Counted from the first letter of the stretch, positions 19,562-29,539 are shown. The stretch is 64,000 nucleotides of DNA from Westiellopsis prolifica IICB1 (GCF_004323185.1 NZ_NAPS01000001.1:1494708-1558707), one strand, 5' to 3'. The notes: generated by a model from the letters alone, not told the origin. Program-made: numbers and translations.

Positions 19562-19865
19562 TTACGTTTCTCCACAATTATTTACTCTTAAATCTATTGA
19601 ATCATTTGTTAGTGGTTAGTGGTTGAAAAGAGGGCAAAGGGAAAGACCTTGATAGTTTGCAGTACCCTTTCGATGAATCGACTACAACCGACCGTATTGC
19701 TACTTAACTGAGATATTTACCGAAATGTCGAACTCATGTAGTGTAGATATACATAACTTTAACCGTGTGATTCCCCAGGTGCATTTTTTAAAAAACTTAC
19801 AATCACGCTAAATATTTTTTGTCTAAATACTCAATTTAAGTTATTCATCACCACTGCCGGAGGTT
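19562..19865. other. divergent petL-sodC intergenic region
   Basis: About 300 bp holding the promoters for petL (minus) and sodC (plus). A short tandem ttagtgg repeat lies at about 19608-19622. The sodC ribosome-binding site GGAGG is at about 19858. No other gene is seen. Confidence 0.5.
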
Positions 19866-20450
19866 ATGTTGAGAAAGCTTTCACGATTAAAATATTTGTT
19901 GCTCTTTGGAATTTCCATCTGCTTGATGCTATTTACTAGAATGACATTGGCACAAGCGTTTTATCCAGCTAATGTCCTGCAAGCGCAAGTGCAAATTACA
20001 GGTGCAGACATTAATGGCACACTCTTTTTGACACAGCGAGAGAATGAGGCGGTACGGATTCGGGGTAAAATTCAAGGCAACCCGACTAAACTGACTCCTG
20101 GTCTACATGGACTTCATATTCATTCTGTGGGTGTGTGTGAACCTGATGCTAGTCCTGCTTATAGTACGAGTGGTGGACATTTTGACCCAGGGCCTTTTAG
20201 TTCGGAAACTCCTGTACAGGATAACCATCCGTATCATCTAGGTGATTTGCCAAATTTGGAAGTAGATCAACAGGGACGGGCAAAATATGATGCGATCACC
20301 AGTCGAATTAGCCTCAGTGAAGGCCCTGTCAGTGTGTTTGACGGTAATGGTAGCGCCATCATCATTCATTTGTTACCAGATCAACAAAAAGCTGAGGGTA
20401 CGGCGGCGGATGCAGGTGGAGGACGTATAGCCTGTGGAGTGATATTATAA
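19866..20450 (+). CDS. sodC: Cu/Zn superoxide dismutase, secreted
   Basis: A 194-residue protein with an N-terminal signal peptide (hydrophobic core about 10-23, likely cleavage after the alanine of LAQA near 31). All metal ligands of Cu/Zn SOD are visible: H84 and H86 in HGLHIH, bridging H105 in GGHFDP, H121/H124/D127 in HPYHLGD, and H168 in IIIHLLP. C91 and C190 would form the conserved disulfide. It dismutates superoxide in the periplasm or thylakoid lumen. GGAGG is five bases before the ATG. Cu/Zn SOD is uncommon but present in some filamentous cyanobacteria. Confidence 0.95.
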   Translation: MLRKLSRLKYLLLFGISICLMLFTRMTLAQAFYPANVLQAQVQITGADINGTLFLTQRENEAVRIRGKIQGNPTKLTPGLHGLHIHSVGVCEPDASPAYSTSGGHFDPGPFSSETPVQDNHPYHLGDLPNLEVDQQGRAKYDAITSRISLSEGPVSVFDGNGSAIIIHLLPDQQKAEGTAADAGGGRIACGVIL

Positions 20451-20522
20451 TCGCTATCCAACGGTGAAGCTAGTACAGCATTGCGGTAGAATATTCGACA
20501 CGGACTTGCAAAGGGGGTAGTA

Positions 20523-21614
20523 ATGGCTTCCGTAATTAAAGTAAATCTACCGCAGCAGTCTTATGAGATTGCGATCGCACCAGGTAGCCTAGATCAATTA
20601 GGCGAATACATGGCTAATTTACAGTTAGGTAAGAAAGTTTTGCTAGTTTCTAACCCGACTGTTTTTCAATTTTATGGGGAAAGAGCGATCGCATCACTTC
20701 AAGCTGCCAATTTTGAAGTTGCAAGCCATATTTTACCTGATGGCGAAAATTATAAAACCTTGGCATCGGTAGAAAAATTATACAACACAGCACTGGAGAA
20801 CCGCTTAGAACGCTCTGCCACAATGGTAGCTTTGGGAGGGGGCGTCATCGGCGATATGACGGGTTTTGCAGCGGCGACTTGGTTACGAGGCATTAATTTT
20901 ATACAAGTCCCTACAACCCTTTTAGCCATGGTAGATGCAGCCATTGGTGGGAAAACAGGCGTCAACCATCCCCAAGGTAAAAACTTAATTGGCGCATTCC
21001 ATCAACCGCGATTAGTATTACTTGATCCTGATGTGCTGAAAACCCTACCCGCACGAGAATTTGGTGCAGGGATGGCAGAGGTGATCAAGTATGCTGTTAT
21101 TTGGAATGCCCAGTTATTTGCTGAATTAGAAGCAAGTCTGCGTTTGGATGAAATGAGATATATTCAGCCAGAATTAATAGACATCATATTAACTCGTTCC
21201 TGTCAAGCTAAAGCTGATGTTGTCAGCAAAGATGAGAAAGAAGCCGGACTACGGGCGATACTCAACTACGGACATACCATCGGTCATGCAGTGGAAAGCT
21301 TGACAGGTTATACACAAATACTGCATGGGGAAGGAGTTGCGATCGGGATGGTAGCAGCAGGACAGATCGCTGTAGAACTGGGAATGTGGAGTCAGGCTGA
21401 AGCAAAACGGCAAGATGCTTTAATAGAAAAAGCAGGTTTACCAACTAAATTACCATCTGGGTTGGATATTGCAGCGATTATTGAAGCATTACAGATTGAT
21501 AAAAAGGTAAAAGCGGGTAAAGTCCGGTTTGTATTACCAACCCAAATTGGTGCAGTGACGGTGACAGATCAAGTCCCAGCAGATATTATTCGACAGGTGT
21601 TGCAGAATATGTAA
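20523..21614 (+). CDS. aroB: 3-dehydroquinate synthase
   Basis: A 363-residue enzyme of the shikimate pathway converting DAHP to 3-dehydroquinate using NAD and a divalent metal. Visible motifs: DGENYKTL, the NAD-binding [40 protein letters not shown], and metal ligands in [19 protein letters not shown] and [10 protein letters not shown]. It follows sodC by 72 bp on the same strand, with the ATG preceded by AAAGGGGG. Confidence 0.98.
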   Translation: MASVIKVNLPQQSYEIAIAPGSLDQLGEYMANLQLGKKVLLVSNPTVFQFYGERAIASLQAANFEVASHILPDGENYKTLASVEKLYNTALENRLERSATMVALGGGVIGDMTGFAAATWLRGINFIQVPTTLLAMVDAAIGGKTGVNHPQGKNLIGAFHQPRLVLLDPDVLKTLPAREFGAGMAEVIKYAVIWNAQLFAELEASLRLDEMRYIQPELIDIILTRSCQAKADVVSKDEKEAGLRAILNYGHTIGHAVESLTGYTQILHGEGVAIGMVAAGQIAVELGMWSQAEAKRQDALIEKAGLPTKLPSGLDIAAIIEALQIDKKVKAGKVRFVLPTQIGAVTVTDQVPADIIRQVLQNM

Positions 21615-21658
21615 TTTACGAAATAGGGGTGTAGGGGAATTGATTGGCTACAAACACC

Positions 21659-22270
21659 TTATTCCTCTCGCAACAAGACATACAAATTCTTCTGATTCCC
21701 ACGCATCAGGCGAAAATTTTCATCTAAATAGGTAATATCTGTCCAACCACTAAATGAAAGCTGTGATTCAACAGGAGATTCATCATCTACTCCTAAAGCT
21801 TCTCGAAAGGCGAAATCACTTAAATCGCTATTTGCACTTTTGACGAATGTTTCTAGAAAATCTATATTTAGACGCCGGGAATCTTCTATTGTGTAACGTC
21901 CTCTGACAACAGTAACTGCTCTAACTCCAGAACTTGCTGTACACTCAATCAAGTTATTATATTGCTGATCAATTAGATAAATTTCTTGAAAAATACCACT
22001 AACGCTTACATTCACATTCGGTAGCTTTCCAAAAGAAAGACGTTGCAGAGTCGTTTCTCGTTCTAAACCAAATGTACTGTATAACAGCTGCCACCGCCCT
22101 TGTACCAATTCCATCTGCTTTGTAGGTTGGCTATTGGGATTGAAAACCTCAATTTTTTCTGCCAAACTCTCGATTTCCTGCTTTACTTCTGGGGTGCAGT
22201 TAAATCCCATATCAGCAGAATCTGCGATCGCAATCAGTTTTTGTTTGAGATTTCTTAGTTCATTATTCAT
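21659..22270 (-). CDS. PAP/fibrillin family lipid-associated protein
   Basis: A 203-residue soluble protein of the plastid-lipid-associated/fibrillin family. It shows VQGRWQLLYSTFG, the lipocalin-like beta-barrel opening, and the family-typical C-terminal end (DENFRLMRGNQKNLYVLLRE). These proteins associate with thylakoid membranes and lipid bodies in plastids and cyanobacteria and protect against photo-oxidative damage. It is convergent with aroB; the gap is 44 bp. Confidence 0.9.
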   Translation of the reverse strand: MNNELRNLKQKLIAIADSADMGFNCTPEVKQEIESLAEKIEVFNPNSQPTKQMELVQGRWQLLYSTFGLERETTLQRLSFGKLPNVNVSVSGIFQEIYLIDQQYNNLIECTASSGVRAVTVVRGRYTIEDSRRLNIDFLETFVKSANSDLSDFAFREALGVDDESPVESQLSFSGWTDITYLDENFRLMRGNQKNLYVLLREE

Positions 22271-22709
22271 AAATCACCAATTTTTGCCCATGAATAATCC
22301 AACAATCCCAAAATCAAAAGCGGGGATCGCGATCTGTAAATTCTTCCGGATGCATTCATTAGTCAGACGGATAAAGAAATGGTAGATGCACCCGAGTTTG
22401 TAGCCTTCAGCCTCTGGCTGGGGGCTTTATTATAGCACGTTTAAATATATTAAAACTTCTGCCTTGGTAGGGATTGAAAATATTTGTTCTTCGTTAATTT
22501 TTATGGATGCTGCTGTTAGCATCATGGATATAAAAGTAGTAGATGCACCTGGCGTTGCTGAATTTGGTCATTGTCGTTCGATACGAAATTCTTGTAGAGA
22601 CGTAGCAATGCTACGTCTCTCTACATAAGCCTGAATGATAAATTCATATCTTGATTCAGCAACGCTATAAAAGTTTCTAATTTTAAATAAAAAATCAATT
22701 GCTTATTTA
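22271..22709. other. intergenic with hairpins
   Basis: About 440 bp between two minus-strand genes. It contains a GC-rich hairpin AGCCttCAGCC/GGCTGggGGCT near 22400-22425 followed by a T/A-rich run, and the gtagagacg-type palindrome at 22594-22624. No coding sequence is apparent. Confidence 0.55.
22594..22624. repeat. gtagagacg palindrome
   Basis: gtagagacgtagca followed by tgctacgtctctctac: a hairpin of about 13-14 bp arms with a minimal loop, a member of the gtagagacg/cgtctctac family seen elsewhere in the window (34.7, 52.7 kb). Confidence 0.75.
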
Positions 22710-23342
22710 TTAACGTAGGAGTTCTGGTAGTAAAGTAGGAGCTGCAAAAAATAAATAACCAATCAGGGTAAACAATAGAGTAGTTAAAACAGTAAATATG
22801 TAGCCAATACACATCAATAAACCATCAGATTCTATTGTTGCCACTGTTAATAGTAAAATACCTATAGTTGGGATAGGATTCGTAAGAGGAACAGGTGATA
22901 TTAGCAACAATGCTAACCAAGAAATACAAAACCCATTAAACCGCCAAATGTAAGGATGACCAGCTATTTTTGACAACCGAGGGCGAGCAATTTTTTCTAT
23001 AATTCTGGTAATGCGTCGCAAATTTTGCAATAGGATATTAGCAAAAGCACGAGGAAATTTGTATGTAGCTATTTTCCTAGGTAGCCAGGGCGATCGCCTA
23101 CCCAAAACCATTTGCACTGACAAGATCAAGCAAGCGCCACCAAATGGCCCTGTTAATCCTGGTGGCATTGGAAACAAAAATGGTAAAACTAACAATGCAA
23201 TCACCAAATTAAAACCTCGTTCCGAAGTTTCTGCCAGGATATCTCCAAGTGACAACGGTTTTTCAGCTAACCGTTGTAACAGTAACTTGATATCTTGAGA
23301 AAATTTTAGATGCATCTGTTCTGAGGTGATGTGAGTCTTCAC
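22710..23342 (-). CDS. ExoD family membrane protein
   Basis: A 210-residue protein with the ExoD (exopolysaccharide synthesis) architecture: a soluble N-terminus (KPLSLGDILAETSERG), then hydrophobic segments around 47-58, 70-82, 140-155, 160-175 and 180-205. The conserved turn FPMPPGLTGPFGG is characteristic. The biochemical role of ExoD is not known; mutants in rhizobia have altered exopolysaccharide and alkali sensitivity. It is a monocistronic minus-strand gene. Confidence 0.9.
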   Translation of the reverse strand: MKTHITSEQMHLKFSQDIKLLLQRLAEKPLSLGDILAETSERGFNLVIALLVLPFLFPMPPGLTGPFGGACLILSVQMVLGRRSPWLPRKIATYKFPRAFANILLQNLRRITRIIEKIARPRLSKIAGHPYIWRFNGFCISWLALLLISPVPLTNPIPTIGILLLTVATIESDGLLMCIGYIFTVLTTLLFTLIGYLFFAAPTLLPELLR

Positions 23343-23726
23343 AATACCGAGTCTTACTAAGTTATCTAAATTAAATTAGAGATCAATACAAATATTTTTA
23401 CATTAATTCCGAAAATAGTAGATTGACATCTGTCAATAGTTAGTTATTAGTTATAGTTTATTAGTAGTTAGTTAAGAAGCTATATTTTATCTATGTGCCT
23501 ACCGTTCTAGTAGACACACAGACACTTAATGGCTTGATGCAGGTAGCCGAAGAAGACACGTCTATAGCAATCCTATATGATTTGTCAAAATCGCAGAGCT
23601 TAGATCCCGACTTCTTTTAAGAAATCGGGGATCTTGTTTCTCACGAATGATTTAGGAATGCTATATGTGTTGAAAAAATAATGATTGAAACACCAAGACA
23701 CTTAGACACTAAGAAATTTTGGTGAG
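23343..23726. other. intergenic region carrying MITE-like family 2
   Basis: A 384-bp gap with AT-rich ttagtta-type repeats (23440-23480) and the 103-bp inverted-repeat element at 23563-23665. No gene is seen. Confidence 0.6.
23563..23665. repeat. MITE-like element, family 2, copy A
   Basis: 103 bp with terminal inverted repeats TATAGCAATCCTA / TAGGAATGCTATA (one mismatch) and an internal hairpin (gatcccgacttctt / aagaaatcggggatc). Reverse-complemented, it aligns along its length with the element at 51268-51373, including aatcattcgtgaga and caagatccccga. Confidence 0.8.
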
Positions 23727-24221
23727 CTATACAATCTCAAACTCTATCTGCTGACTGTGCAAAAAATCATGAGTAAAATGATCTACTACATTCGTATCAC
23801 TCAATTCTAAATTATAAAAATCTACGTTATCATGCTCAAAATATGGGCCTGCGTGCCAAGTTCCTACATCTAATTTGATAAAACAATTTCCAGGAATACG
23901 GAACGCAGAAATATTTACTAAATCTGGTTGTTTGACTTCATTATTAGGAGGACAAACTGCAATTAACCAGTCTTTACCTTCTAATGAACCTAGACATTGA
24001 GTGCATTGGATGTGGCGAGTAATTTTGTGAAATTTTCGTCCGCGACGCTCCAAATGCATAATATAGAAACGGGGTGTACCTTTATCTAGTTTTAATTGAG
24101 CATCTTCTGTATCAAAGGTTTTCCCGTCTTTACTTGGAAAAATTACCTGTCCATAACGGGCAAAGTTTTCTGGTGTCAGCAATTGAGCTTCTAATTGTTT
24201 GACTGTCTTTGCTGTATGCAT
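23727..24221 (-). CDS. ureidoglycolate lyase (AllA)-like cupin protein
   Basis: A 164-residue protein resembling the AllA/ureidoglycolate hydrolase family: an N-terminal LTPENFARYGQVI, the central HLERRGRKFHKITRHIQCTQ, and WHAGPYFEHDNVDFYNLE towards the C-terminus, where AllA has its conserved His and Asp/Glu. The family releases glyoxylate and urea from ureidoglycolate. No other purine-degradation gene is adjacent, so the physiological substrate is uncertain. Confidence 0.85.
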   Translation of the reverse strand: MHTAKTVKQLEAQLLTPENFARYGQVIFPSKDGKTFDTEDAQLKLDKGTPRFYIMHLERRGRKFHKITRHIQCTQCLGSLEGKDWLIAVCPPNNEVKQPDLVNISAFRIPGNCFIKLDVGTWHAGPYFEHDNVDFYNLELSDTNVVDHFTHDFLHSQQIEFEIV

Positions 24222-24756
24222 ATTTATGATTATGTATATTAATGAATCTTGAGGGCGATCGCTATCTATGACTCTGCTCTTTTTTGATGTTAAAACAAGT
24301 TACTTGGACTGAGTTAAATGCATATATTTCTTCTGGTGTCAAGTTTAAATACTTAAAAGTTTCATGTTAAATTGATTACATTAGACTGTAATAAGGTTTT
24401 TTGGGTTATGATTTACAAATGAGTTATAAAAATAACTAATACATTTAATAGCGAAGCTCTGTGTTCATGAGATTTACATTTGCTGAGTTTGCTTGATCAT
24501 ATTTGCTCTGAGTTTAAAATCAAACCTACGATAGATGTTTTAGTATTAATACTCAAATAAAAGTTTTTTGGTAACATTTTTGTGGTTCTATACCTTGAGA
24601 TTGACGCTTCTAGTACCACATTTGCTAGTAAGATCGAGTTGTTAAGTTTTATTGCTAGTGTTAAGCAACTTAAACTGCTAAACACTTAGTTATTTATTTT
24701 CCGAAGCTTCAGCAGAAGCTCTAAACTGGAAAACTGTAAAGAGAGGATTTCACAAA
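24222..24756. other. intergenic, sodB upstream region
   Basis: About 535 bp of AT-rich sequence between a minus-strand gene and sodB. It should hold the promoters of both. I recognise no Fur, NtcA or PerR-type operator with confidence, and no ORF with coding character. Confidence 0.5.
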
Positions 24757-25359
24757 ATGGCATTTACACAGCCCCCCCTTCCTTTTGCATTTGATGCTTT
24801 AGAAGCATACGGTATGAAAGCTGAAACTTTCGAGTACCACTATGGCAAGCATCACAAAGCTTACGTAGACAATTTGAACAAACTTACAGAGGGAACAGAG
24901 CTTGCTAATAAGCCATTGGAAGAAGTGATCCAAATTGCTTTTAAAGATTCCTCTAAGACAGGTGTTTTTAACAATGCTGCCCAAGTTTGGAACCACACTT
25001 TCTTCTGGAACTGTCTGAAGCCAGCAGGTGGCGGTACACCTACAGGTGATTTGGCTACCAAAATTGAAAAAGATTTTGGCAGCTTTGATAAATTCAAAGA
25101 TGAGTTTTCTAATGCCGCAGCAACTCAGTTTGGTAGCGGTTGGGCTTGGTTAATTGATGATGGTGGTACCTTAAAGGTGATGAAGACACCCAATGCTGAA
25201 AACCCTGTTGCTCATGGTAAGAAGGCACTCCTAACCTTAGATGTTTGGGAACACGCCTACTACATCGATTTCCGCAATGCTCGTCCAGCATTTATCAAAA
25301 ATTTCATGGATCAGTTGGTGAACTGGGATTTTGTCGCTGAACAATACGCTGCGGCTTAA
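24757..25359 (+). CDS. sodB: Fe superoxide dismutase
   Basis: A 200-residue cytosolic SOD. Metal ligands are H28 (in FEYHYGKHH), H80, D162 and H166 (DVWEHAYY). Q76 in FNNAAQVWNHTFFW lies in the N-terminal half, which is the marker of the iron rather than the manganese form. There is no signal peptide. The start is preceded by AGAGAGGA. A strong terminator follows at 25431. Confidence 0.97.
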   Translation: MAFTQPPLPFAFDALEAYGMKAETFEYHYGKHHKAYVDNLNKLTEGTELANKPLEEVIQIAFKDSSKTGVFNNAAQVWNHTFFWNCLKPAGGGTPTGDLATKIEKDFGSFDKFKDEFSNAAATQFGSGWAWLIDDGGTLKVMKTPNAENPVAHGKKALLTLDVWEHAYYIDFRNARPAFIKNFMDQLVNWDFVAEQYAAA

Positions 25360-25430
25360 TTCAGTGAACAGTTATCAGTGAACAGTGATCAAAAACTGAT
25401 AACTGGTTACTTGATTCATTCAAACTTCAG

Positions 25431-25460
25431 ACAGTCACGATGCTAGTCGTGACTGTTTTT
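25431..25460 (+). terminator. rho-independent terminator after sodB
   Basis: Perfect 10-bp stem ACAGTCACGA / TCGTGACTGT with a six-base loop and a T5 run, 72 bases after the sodB stop. Confidence 0.92.
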
Positions 25461-25515
25461 GATTCATCATTGTATTAGAGCAACTTATAGATCCAACAAT
25501 TGAGAAATAAAAAAC

Positions 25516-25722
25516 ATGGATAGCAAAGACTTAGCCCAATACATGGAAGCAACTGACAGCATTGCCAAGCCTTGGTTGATGGTACAACTGCGACTGAAGA
25601 AATTGGAAGAATTGCGTGAAGCACTTTCAGAAACCGAATACGCTGATACTTTGGCTGATATTCACCAAGATTTAATGAATTTGGGTGAATGGTGGTGTGG
25701 TCAAGAAGATGAGGTGTTTTAA
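25516..25722 (+). CDS. small conserved acidic hypothetical protein
   Basis: A 68-residue, strongly helical acidic protein (MDSKDLAQYMEATDSIAKPW, ending GEWWCGQEDEVF). It has the look of a conserved cyanobacterial small protein, with a double Trp and one Cys near the C-terminus and no signal peptide or membrane segment. I do not recognise a function. It lies between sodB (beyond the terminator) and purM and has its own start with a weak ribosome-binding site. Confidence 0.75.
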   Translation: MDSKDLAQYMEATDSIAKPWLMVQLRLKKLEELREALSETEYADTLADIHQDLMNLGEWWCGQEDEVF

Positions 25723-25732
25723 CTTTAGTCAT

Positions 25733-25785
25733 TGGTTATTGGTCATTGGTCATTGGTCATTGGTTATTGGTCATTGATTATTGGT
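25733..25785. repeat. cattggt heptameric tandem repeat
   Basis: About seven copies of cattggt/tattggt heptamers in direct repeat, between the small gene and purM. The same motif recurs at 45.24 kb and 52.59 kb. Confidence 0.9.
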
Positions 25786-25827
25786 GATAATCTAGGTGGT
25801 TGGGGCGTTGATCACGGTGTTTAAGTA

Positions 25828-26856
25828 ATGGATTATAAAGACGCAGGAGTTGATGTTGAGGCTGGTCGAGCTTTTGTAACCCAGATTCGGAATTTGGTTC
25901 ATAGCACTTTTAGACCGGAAGTGTTAGGCGGATTGGGAGGCTTTAGTGGCTATTTTCAGTTACCAACTGGTTTGCAGGAACCAGTGCTAGTTTCTGGTAC
26001 TGATGGTGTAGGTACAAAGCTGAAAATTGCTCACACTCTCAACATCCATGACACCGTTGGGGTTGATTTGGTGGCGATGTGTGTTAATGATGTGTTGACA
26101 TCTGGCGCGGAACCATTATTTTTTTTGGATTACCTAGCAACTGGTAAGTTAGAGAAAGAGCAATTAACTCAAGTTGTGGCGGGTATTACTTCTGGTTGCA
26201 AACAAGCGGGTTGCGCTTTGTTGGGGGGAGAAACAGCAGAAATGCCTGGTTTCTACCAAACTGGTGAGTATGATTTAGCTGGTTTTTGTGTGGGAGTTGT
26301 AGAAAAAAGTCAGCTACTCGATGGTTCGCAAGTACAAGTCGGAGATGTGGCGATCGCTCTCAGTAGCACAGGTGTTCACAGTAACGGCTATAGTTTAGTT
26401 AGGAAAATTATCTCTGATCACGGGTTTGCTTGGGATCAACGCCCAGAATTACTTGGTGGTAAAACTTTAGGAGAAACTTTCCTCACACCTACTCGTATCT
26501 ATGTCAAACCTGTCCTCGCTGCACGCCAAGCAGGTTTAGAAATTCACGGTATGGCTCATATTACTGGTGGTGGCTTACCAGAAAATTTACCCCGATGTTT
26601 AGGACAAGGGCAAGCAATTAAAATTGATACTGACAGTTGGTCTATTCCACCTGTATTTCAATGGTTAGCTGAGACTGGTTCGGTGAGTCCCCAGGCGATG
26701 TATAATACTTTTAATATGGGGATTGGTTTTGTCTTACTTGTACCTCCACAACAAGTACAGCTAGCAGTTGATCATTTTGAGTCACAAAATATTGCAACTT
26801 ATGTAATTGGTGAAGTGATTACTGGCTCCGGCGAATTATTAGGATTACCGGAATAA
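25828..26856 (+). CDS. purM: phosphoribosylformylglycinamidine cyclo-ligase
   Basis: A 342-residue PurM (AIR synthetase), step five of purine synthesis. Visible motifs: the opening [13 protein letters not shown], the ATP/substrate segment [47 protein letters not shown], and [13 protein letters not shown]. Full family length and a clear start. A terminator-like hairpin lies 80 bases downstream. Confidence 0.98.
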   Translation: MDYKDAGVDVEAGRAFVTQIRNLVHSTFRPEVLGGLGGFSGYFQLPTGLQEPVLVSGTDGVGTKLKIAHTLNIHDTVGVDLVAMCVNDVLTSGAEPLFFLDYLATGKLEKEQLTQVVAGITSGCKQAGCALLGGETAEMPGFYQTGEYDLAGFCVGVVEKSQLLDGSQVQVGDVAIALSSTGVHSNGYSLVRKIISDHGFAWDQRPELLGGKTLGETFLTPTRIYVKPVLAARQAGLEIHGMAHITGGGLPENLPRCLGQGQAIKIDTDSWSIPPVFQWLAETGSVSPQAMYNTFNMGIGFVLLVPPQQVQLAVDHFESQNIATYVIGEVITGSGELLGLPE

Positions 26857-26936
26857 ATGACAAATTGAATACATCTGATGAGGTTGATTTTTTTCTTAAT
26901 CAAGTGGATTTTGTACTCGAATCATCAGTATTATAG

Positions 26937-26980
26937 CCGTTATTTCCATATCGATGATTGGTGGAAATAACGGATATTTT
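26937..26980 (+). terminator. hairpin terminator after purM
   Basis: Perfect 12-bp stem CCGTTATTTCCA / TGGAAATAACGG with a 13-base loop, followed by ATATTTTT. It lies about 80 bases after the purM stop. Confidence 0.8.
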
Positions 26981-27199
26981 TGGCAAAATTGATTACTTTT
27001 GTTGAGGTTTGCAATTGAAAATACTCATGACCAATTGCATTTAAATTTGCTAACGTAGTCTTAACATATTGAAAAATATTACCAACCAAGCTTAAAAAAA
27101 AGCCACCAACACTATACATAAAGTGTAGATAAGTTCCGAGCTATGAATAGGTTGTGTTGGAGTGTTAACTATCACTCATTCACAAGAAAAGAGGGGGTT

Positions 27200-27889
27200 A
27201 TGACTGTCAATTGTATTCGGACTGCTTTTGCCTCTAGAGAATTATTAGAAGAAGTATTTCAAAACATCGATGCTCAAAGTTGTCCGAAGTGCTTCAACTT
27301 TCACATGCACACCACTTACTCTGATGGTAAATTACAGCCTAGTGGATTAATGGAACAAGCGATCGCGATCGGTTTAGAAGGACTCGCAATCACCGATCAT
27401 CATAGTATATCTGGCTACCAAGTAGCACAAAAATGGCTGGAAGATTGGCGATGGAATAACCCAGGTGTAAGTGTTCCTCACCTGTGGAGTGGTGTAGAAA
27501 TTAATGCCGATCTACTAGGGATAGAAGTTCACATTTTGGCTTATGCTTTCGATCCTACACACCCAAGTATCAAGCCATACATCCAAAGAAGAATTACTAC
27601 AGGAGAAGAATATCGAGCAGTTAACGTCATTGCTGCGATTCAAAAAGCTGGCGGGTTGGCGGTACTTGCTCACCCAGCACGTTACAGAAAATCCCATTTA
27701 GAATTAATTCCTGCTGCTGCGGAACTTGGTATTAATGGTGTGGAAACTTTCTACGCCTACAACAATCCAAAACCTTGGAAACCCAGTGCAACAGAATCAC
27801 AACAAGTCCAACAGTTAGCTGTTGAATACGGACTTTATAACACCTGTGGAACTGATACTCACGGTTTAAGTTTATTGCAGCGATTGTAA
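27200..27889 (+). CDS. PHP-domain metal-dependent phosphoesterase
   Basis: A 229-residue protein starting at ATG 27200, preceded by GAGGGGG; an upstream in-frame ATG at 27143 is less likely. The PHP signature begins FHMHTTYSDGKLQPSGL, followed by AITDHHSISGY, WSGVEINADLLGIEVHILAYAFDP, LAHPARYRK and GTDTHG, giving all usual metal ligands. The family hydrolyses phosphoesters, for example nucleoside 3',5'-bisphosphates or histidinol-phosphate; the substrate cannot be told here. It lies alone, upstream of the HTH-AAA gene. Confidence 0.9.
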   Translation: MTVNCIRTAFASRELLEEVFQNIDAQSCPKCFNFHMHTTYSDGKLQPSGLMEQAIAIGLEGLAITDHHSISGYQVAQKWLEDWRWNNPGVSVPHLWSGVEINADLLGIEVHILAYAFDPTHPSIKPYIQRRITTGEEYRAVNVIAAIQKAGGLAVLAHPARYRKSHLELIPAAAELGINGVETFYAYNNPKPWKPSATESQQVQQLAVEYGLYNTCGTDTHGLSLLQRL

Positions 27890-28067
27890 GGATCAAGGAT
27901 GAAGTAATTTTTGATAGTCTTGTACTCTCTTAATTCTCTCACTTTCTCTGTGTTCTTATTGACTCAGTGTGCGAGTTCAGCATACCAGCACACAAAAACT
28001 ACATCAACCAAAGCATGAAGCACTCTACAATTAAGTTGAGTTGCTATATTTATAAAGATAAAGAGTG

Positions 28068-29204
28068 ATGGCGCGATCGCTCAAAGTTGCCCCAAGATAT
28101 ATTGAAAAGGTTAAGTCTGCCGTTCAACGCAATGGTTATCCCAGCCAGCAAGTTTTAGCAAGTGAAGTTGGGCTATCTTTATCGACTGTTAAAAACTTTC
28201 TCAATAGTAAACCAGTTGATTACCTCAATTTTCTTGAACTTTCCAAAAAACTGGGGCTAGACTGGCAAAAAATTGCATATCAAGAACCAAGTGTTCAAGC
28301 TGATAGCGAAACAATAATTGAATTAATCGAGGAACATTCACCTTTTATTACTGGTACACCCATCACTCACCCCCACCAATTTTTTGGTCGGGAGAAAGAA
28401 ATAAAACGCATTTTCAACTTACTTAAACGCCATCCCCTGCAAAACGCTGTCATAATTGGTAAACAACGTATTGGAAAAACTTCTCTACTCCATTATCTAA
28501 AAAATATTACAACTACTTCATCAGCACAATTACGTCCAACTCAAAAATCTGATTGGTTACCAAATCCAGAAACATACAAATGGATTTTTGTAGACTTTCA
28601 AGATGTACGAATGCAAAGCAGAGAAGGATTGTTGGGTTACATTCTTGAATCTCTCAATTTAATGTCAAACATTCCGAGACGTGATAGTAGTTTTCAGCAG
28701 GACAACTCGGAATCTATAGATTTAGATTTATTTATGGATGCGGTTAGCCATAACTTACACAATCCCACAGTGATTTTATTAGATGAAATTGGTGTAGGGT
28801 TGCAACGTTGTCCAGAATTAAATGATGAATTTTGGGAAAGTTTGCGTTCTCTGGCGACCAACCATACAAATGGGAACTTAGCGTTTATTTTAGCTACTAA
28901 TCAATCACCTATTGAACTAGCACATAAAAACGGACATAGTTCACCATTCTTCAATATTTTCGGCTATACAGCATATCTGGGATCACTGACAGAAATAGAA
29001 GCACGAGAATTAATAGCAAGTTCGCCCATAGCTTTTTCTCAGGAGGATGTAGAGTGGATTTTACATCAAAGCCGTTGTTTACCACTTCTATTACAAATTT
29101 TATGTCGAGAAAGATTATTTAGCCTTGAGGAAGTCCCTAATAACTCTTCATGGCGCGAGGAAGCACTCAAACAAATTGAGCCATTTCAAGAGCTAATTTT
29201 TTGA
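28068..29204 (+). CDS. HTH-domain AAA/STAND-like ATPase
   Basis: A 378-residue protein. The N-terminal 70 residues (SQQVLASEVGLSLSTVKNFL) resemble a helix-turn-helix domain common in front of cyanobacterial AAA-like proteins. An ATPase domain follows: FFGREKEIKRIF, Walker A GKQRIGKTS at about 131, Walker B VILLDEIG at about 235. GTG 28065 overlaps ATG 28068 (gtgatg); the ATG gives MARSLKVAPRY. No effector domain follows the ATPase, so it may act on DNA or through a partner. It is followed by a second ATPase gene of related type at 29812. Confidence 0.8.
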   Translation: MARSLKVAPRYIEKVKSAVQRNGYPSQQVLASEVGLSLSTVKNFLNSKPVDYLNFLELSKKLGLDWQKIAYQEPSVQADSETIIELIEEHSPFITGTPITHPHQFFGREKEIKRIFNLLKRHPLQNAVIIGKQRIGKTSLLHYLKNITTTSSAQLRPTQKSDWLPNPETYKWIFVDFQDVRMQSREGLLGYILESLNLMSNIPRRDSSFQQDNSESIDLDLFMDAVSHNLHNPTVILLDEIGVGLQRCPELNDEFWESLRSLATNHTNGNLAFILATNQSPIELAHKNGHSSPFFNIFGYTAYLGSLTEIEARELIASSPIAFSQEDVEWILHQSRCLPLLLQILCRERLFSLEEVPNNSSWREEALKQIEPFQELIF

Positions 29205-29307
29205 ACATTTCTATAAGTCAGCCATAACTCACACCATAAGCCAACCATAGCTAAGTTTAAATAGATATGTAGGCGAGTTCATTGGAAAAATGGTTGCCTT
29301 AAGTATA

Positions 29308-29342
29308 AAAAACTGGATGAGTCGTCACCTCAGCCAGTTTTT
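29308..29342. terminator. bidirectional terminator between ATPase gene and small minus-strand gene
   Basis: AAAAACTGG / CCAGTTTTT inverted arms around a 17-base loop. A-run and T-run on both sides make it usable from either strand: downstream of the HTH-AAA gene (+) and of the small ORF at 29393-29539 (-). Confidence 0.7.
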
Positions 29343-29392
29343 GCTAAAGTAGCAAAAAATTTGCTACACACTTGTGCTAATCAACGTTACTG

Positions 29393-29539
29393 TTATTCGT
29401 CGTCATTTTTGGATTGATCGATGCTCTCAATGATTTCCAGGATAACTGGAATAAGAACAGCGTCGTTTAACTGGATATCTCCAGAAACAACACCACCAAA
29501 AAGCAGAACGACAATTAACAGTCGGCAAAAGGTAGCCAT
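29393..29539 (-). CDS. 48-residue hydrophobic peptide (possible secreted or membrane peptide)
   Basis: An ATG start preceded by GGGAGA at good spacing, then a basic N-terminus and a hydrophobic helix (MATFCRLLIVVLLFGGVV), then SGDIQLNDAVLIPVILEIIE and an acidic end NDDE. It looks like a signal peptide or membrane anchor followed by a short amphipathic tail. It sits between two ATPase genes on the opposite strand and ends near a terminator hairpin. I recognise no family. Its reality rests on the ribosome-binding site, the signal-peptide-like composition and the terminator. Confidence 0.5.
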   Translation of the reverse strand: MATFCRLLIVVLLFGGVVSGDIQLNDAVLIPVILEIIESIDQSKNDDE

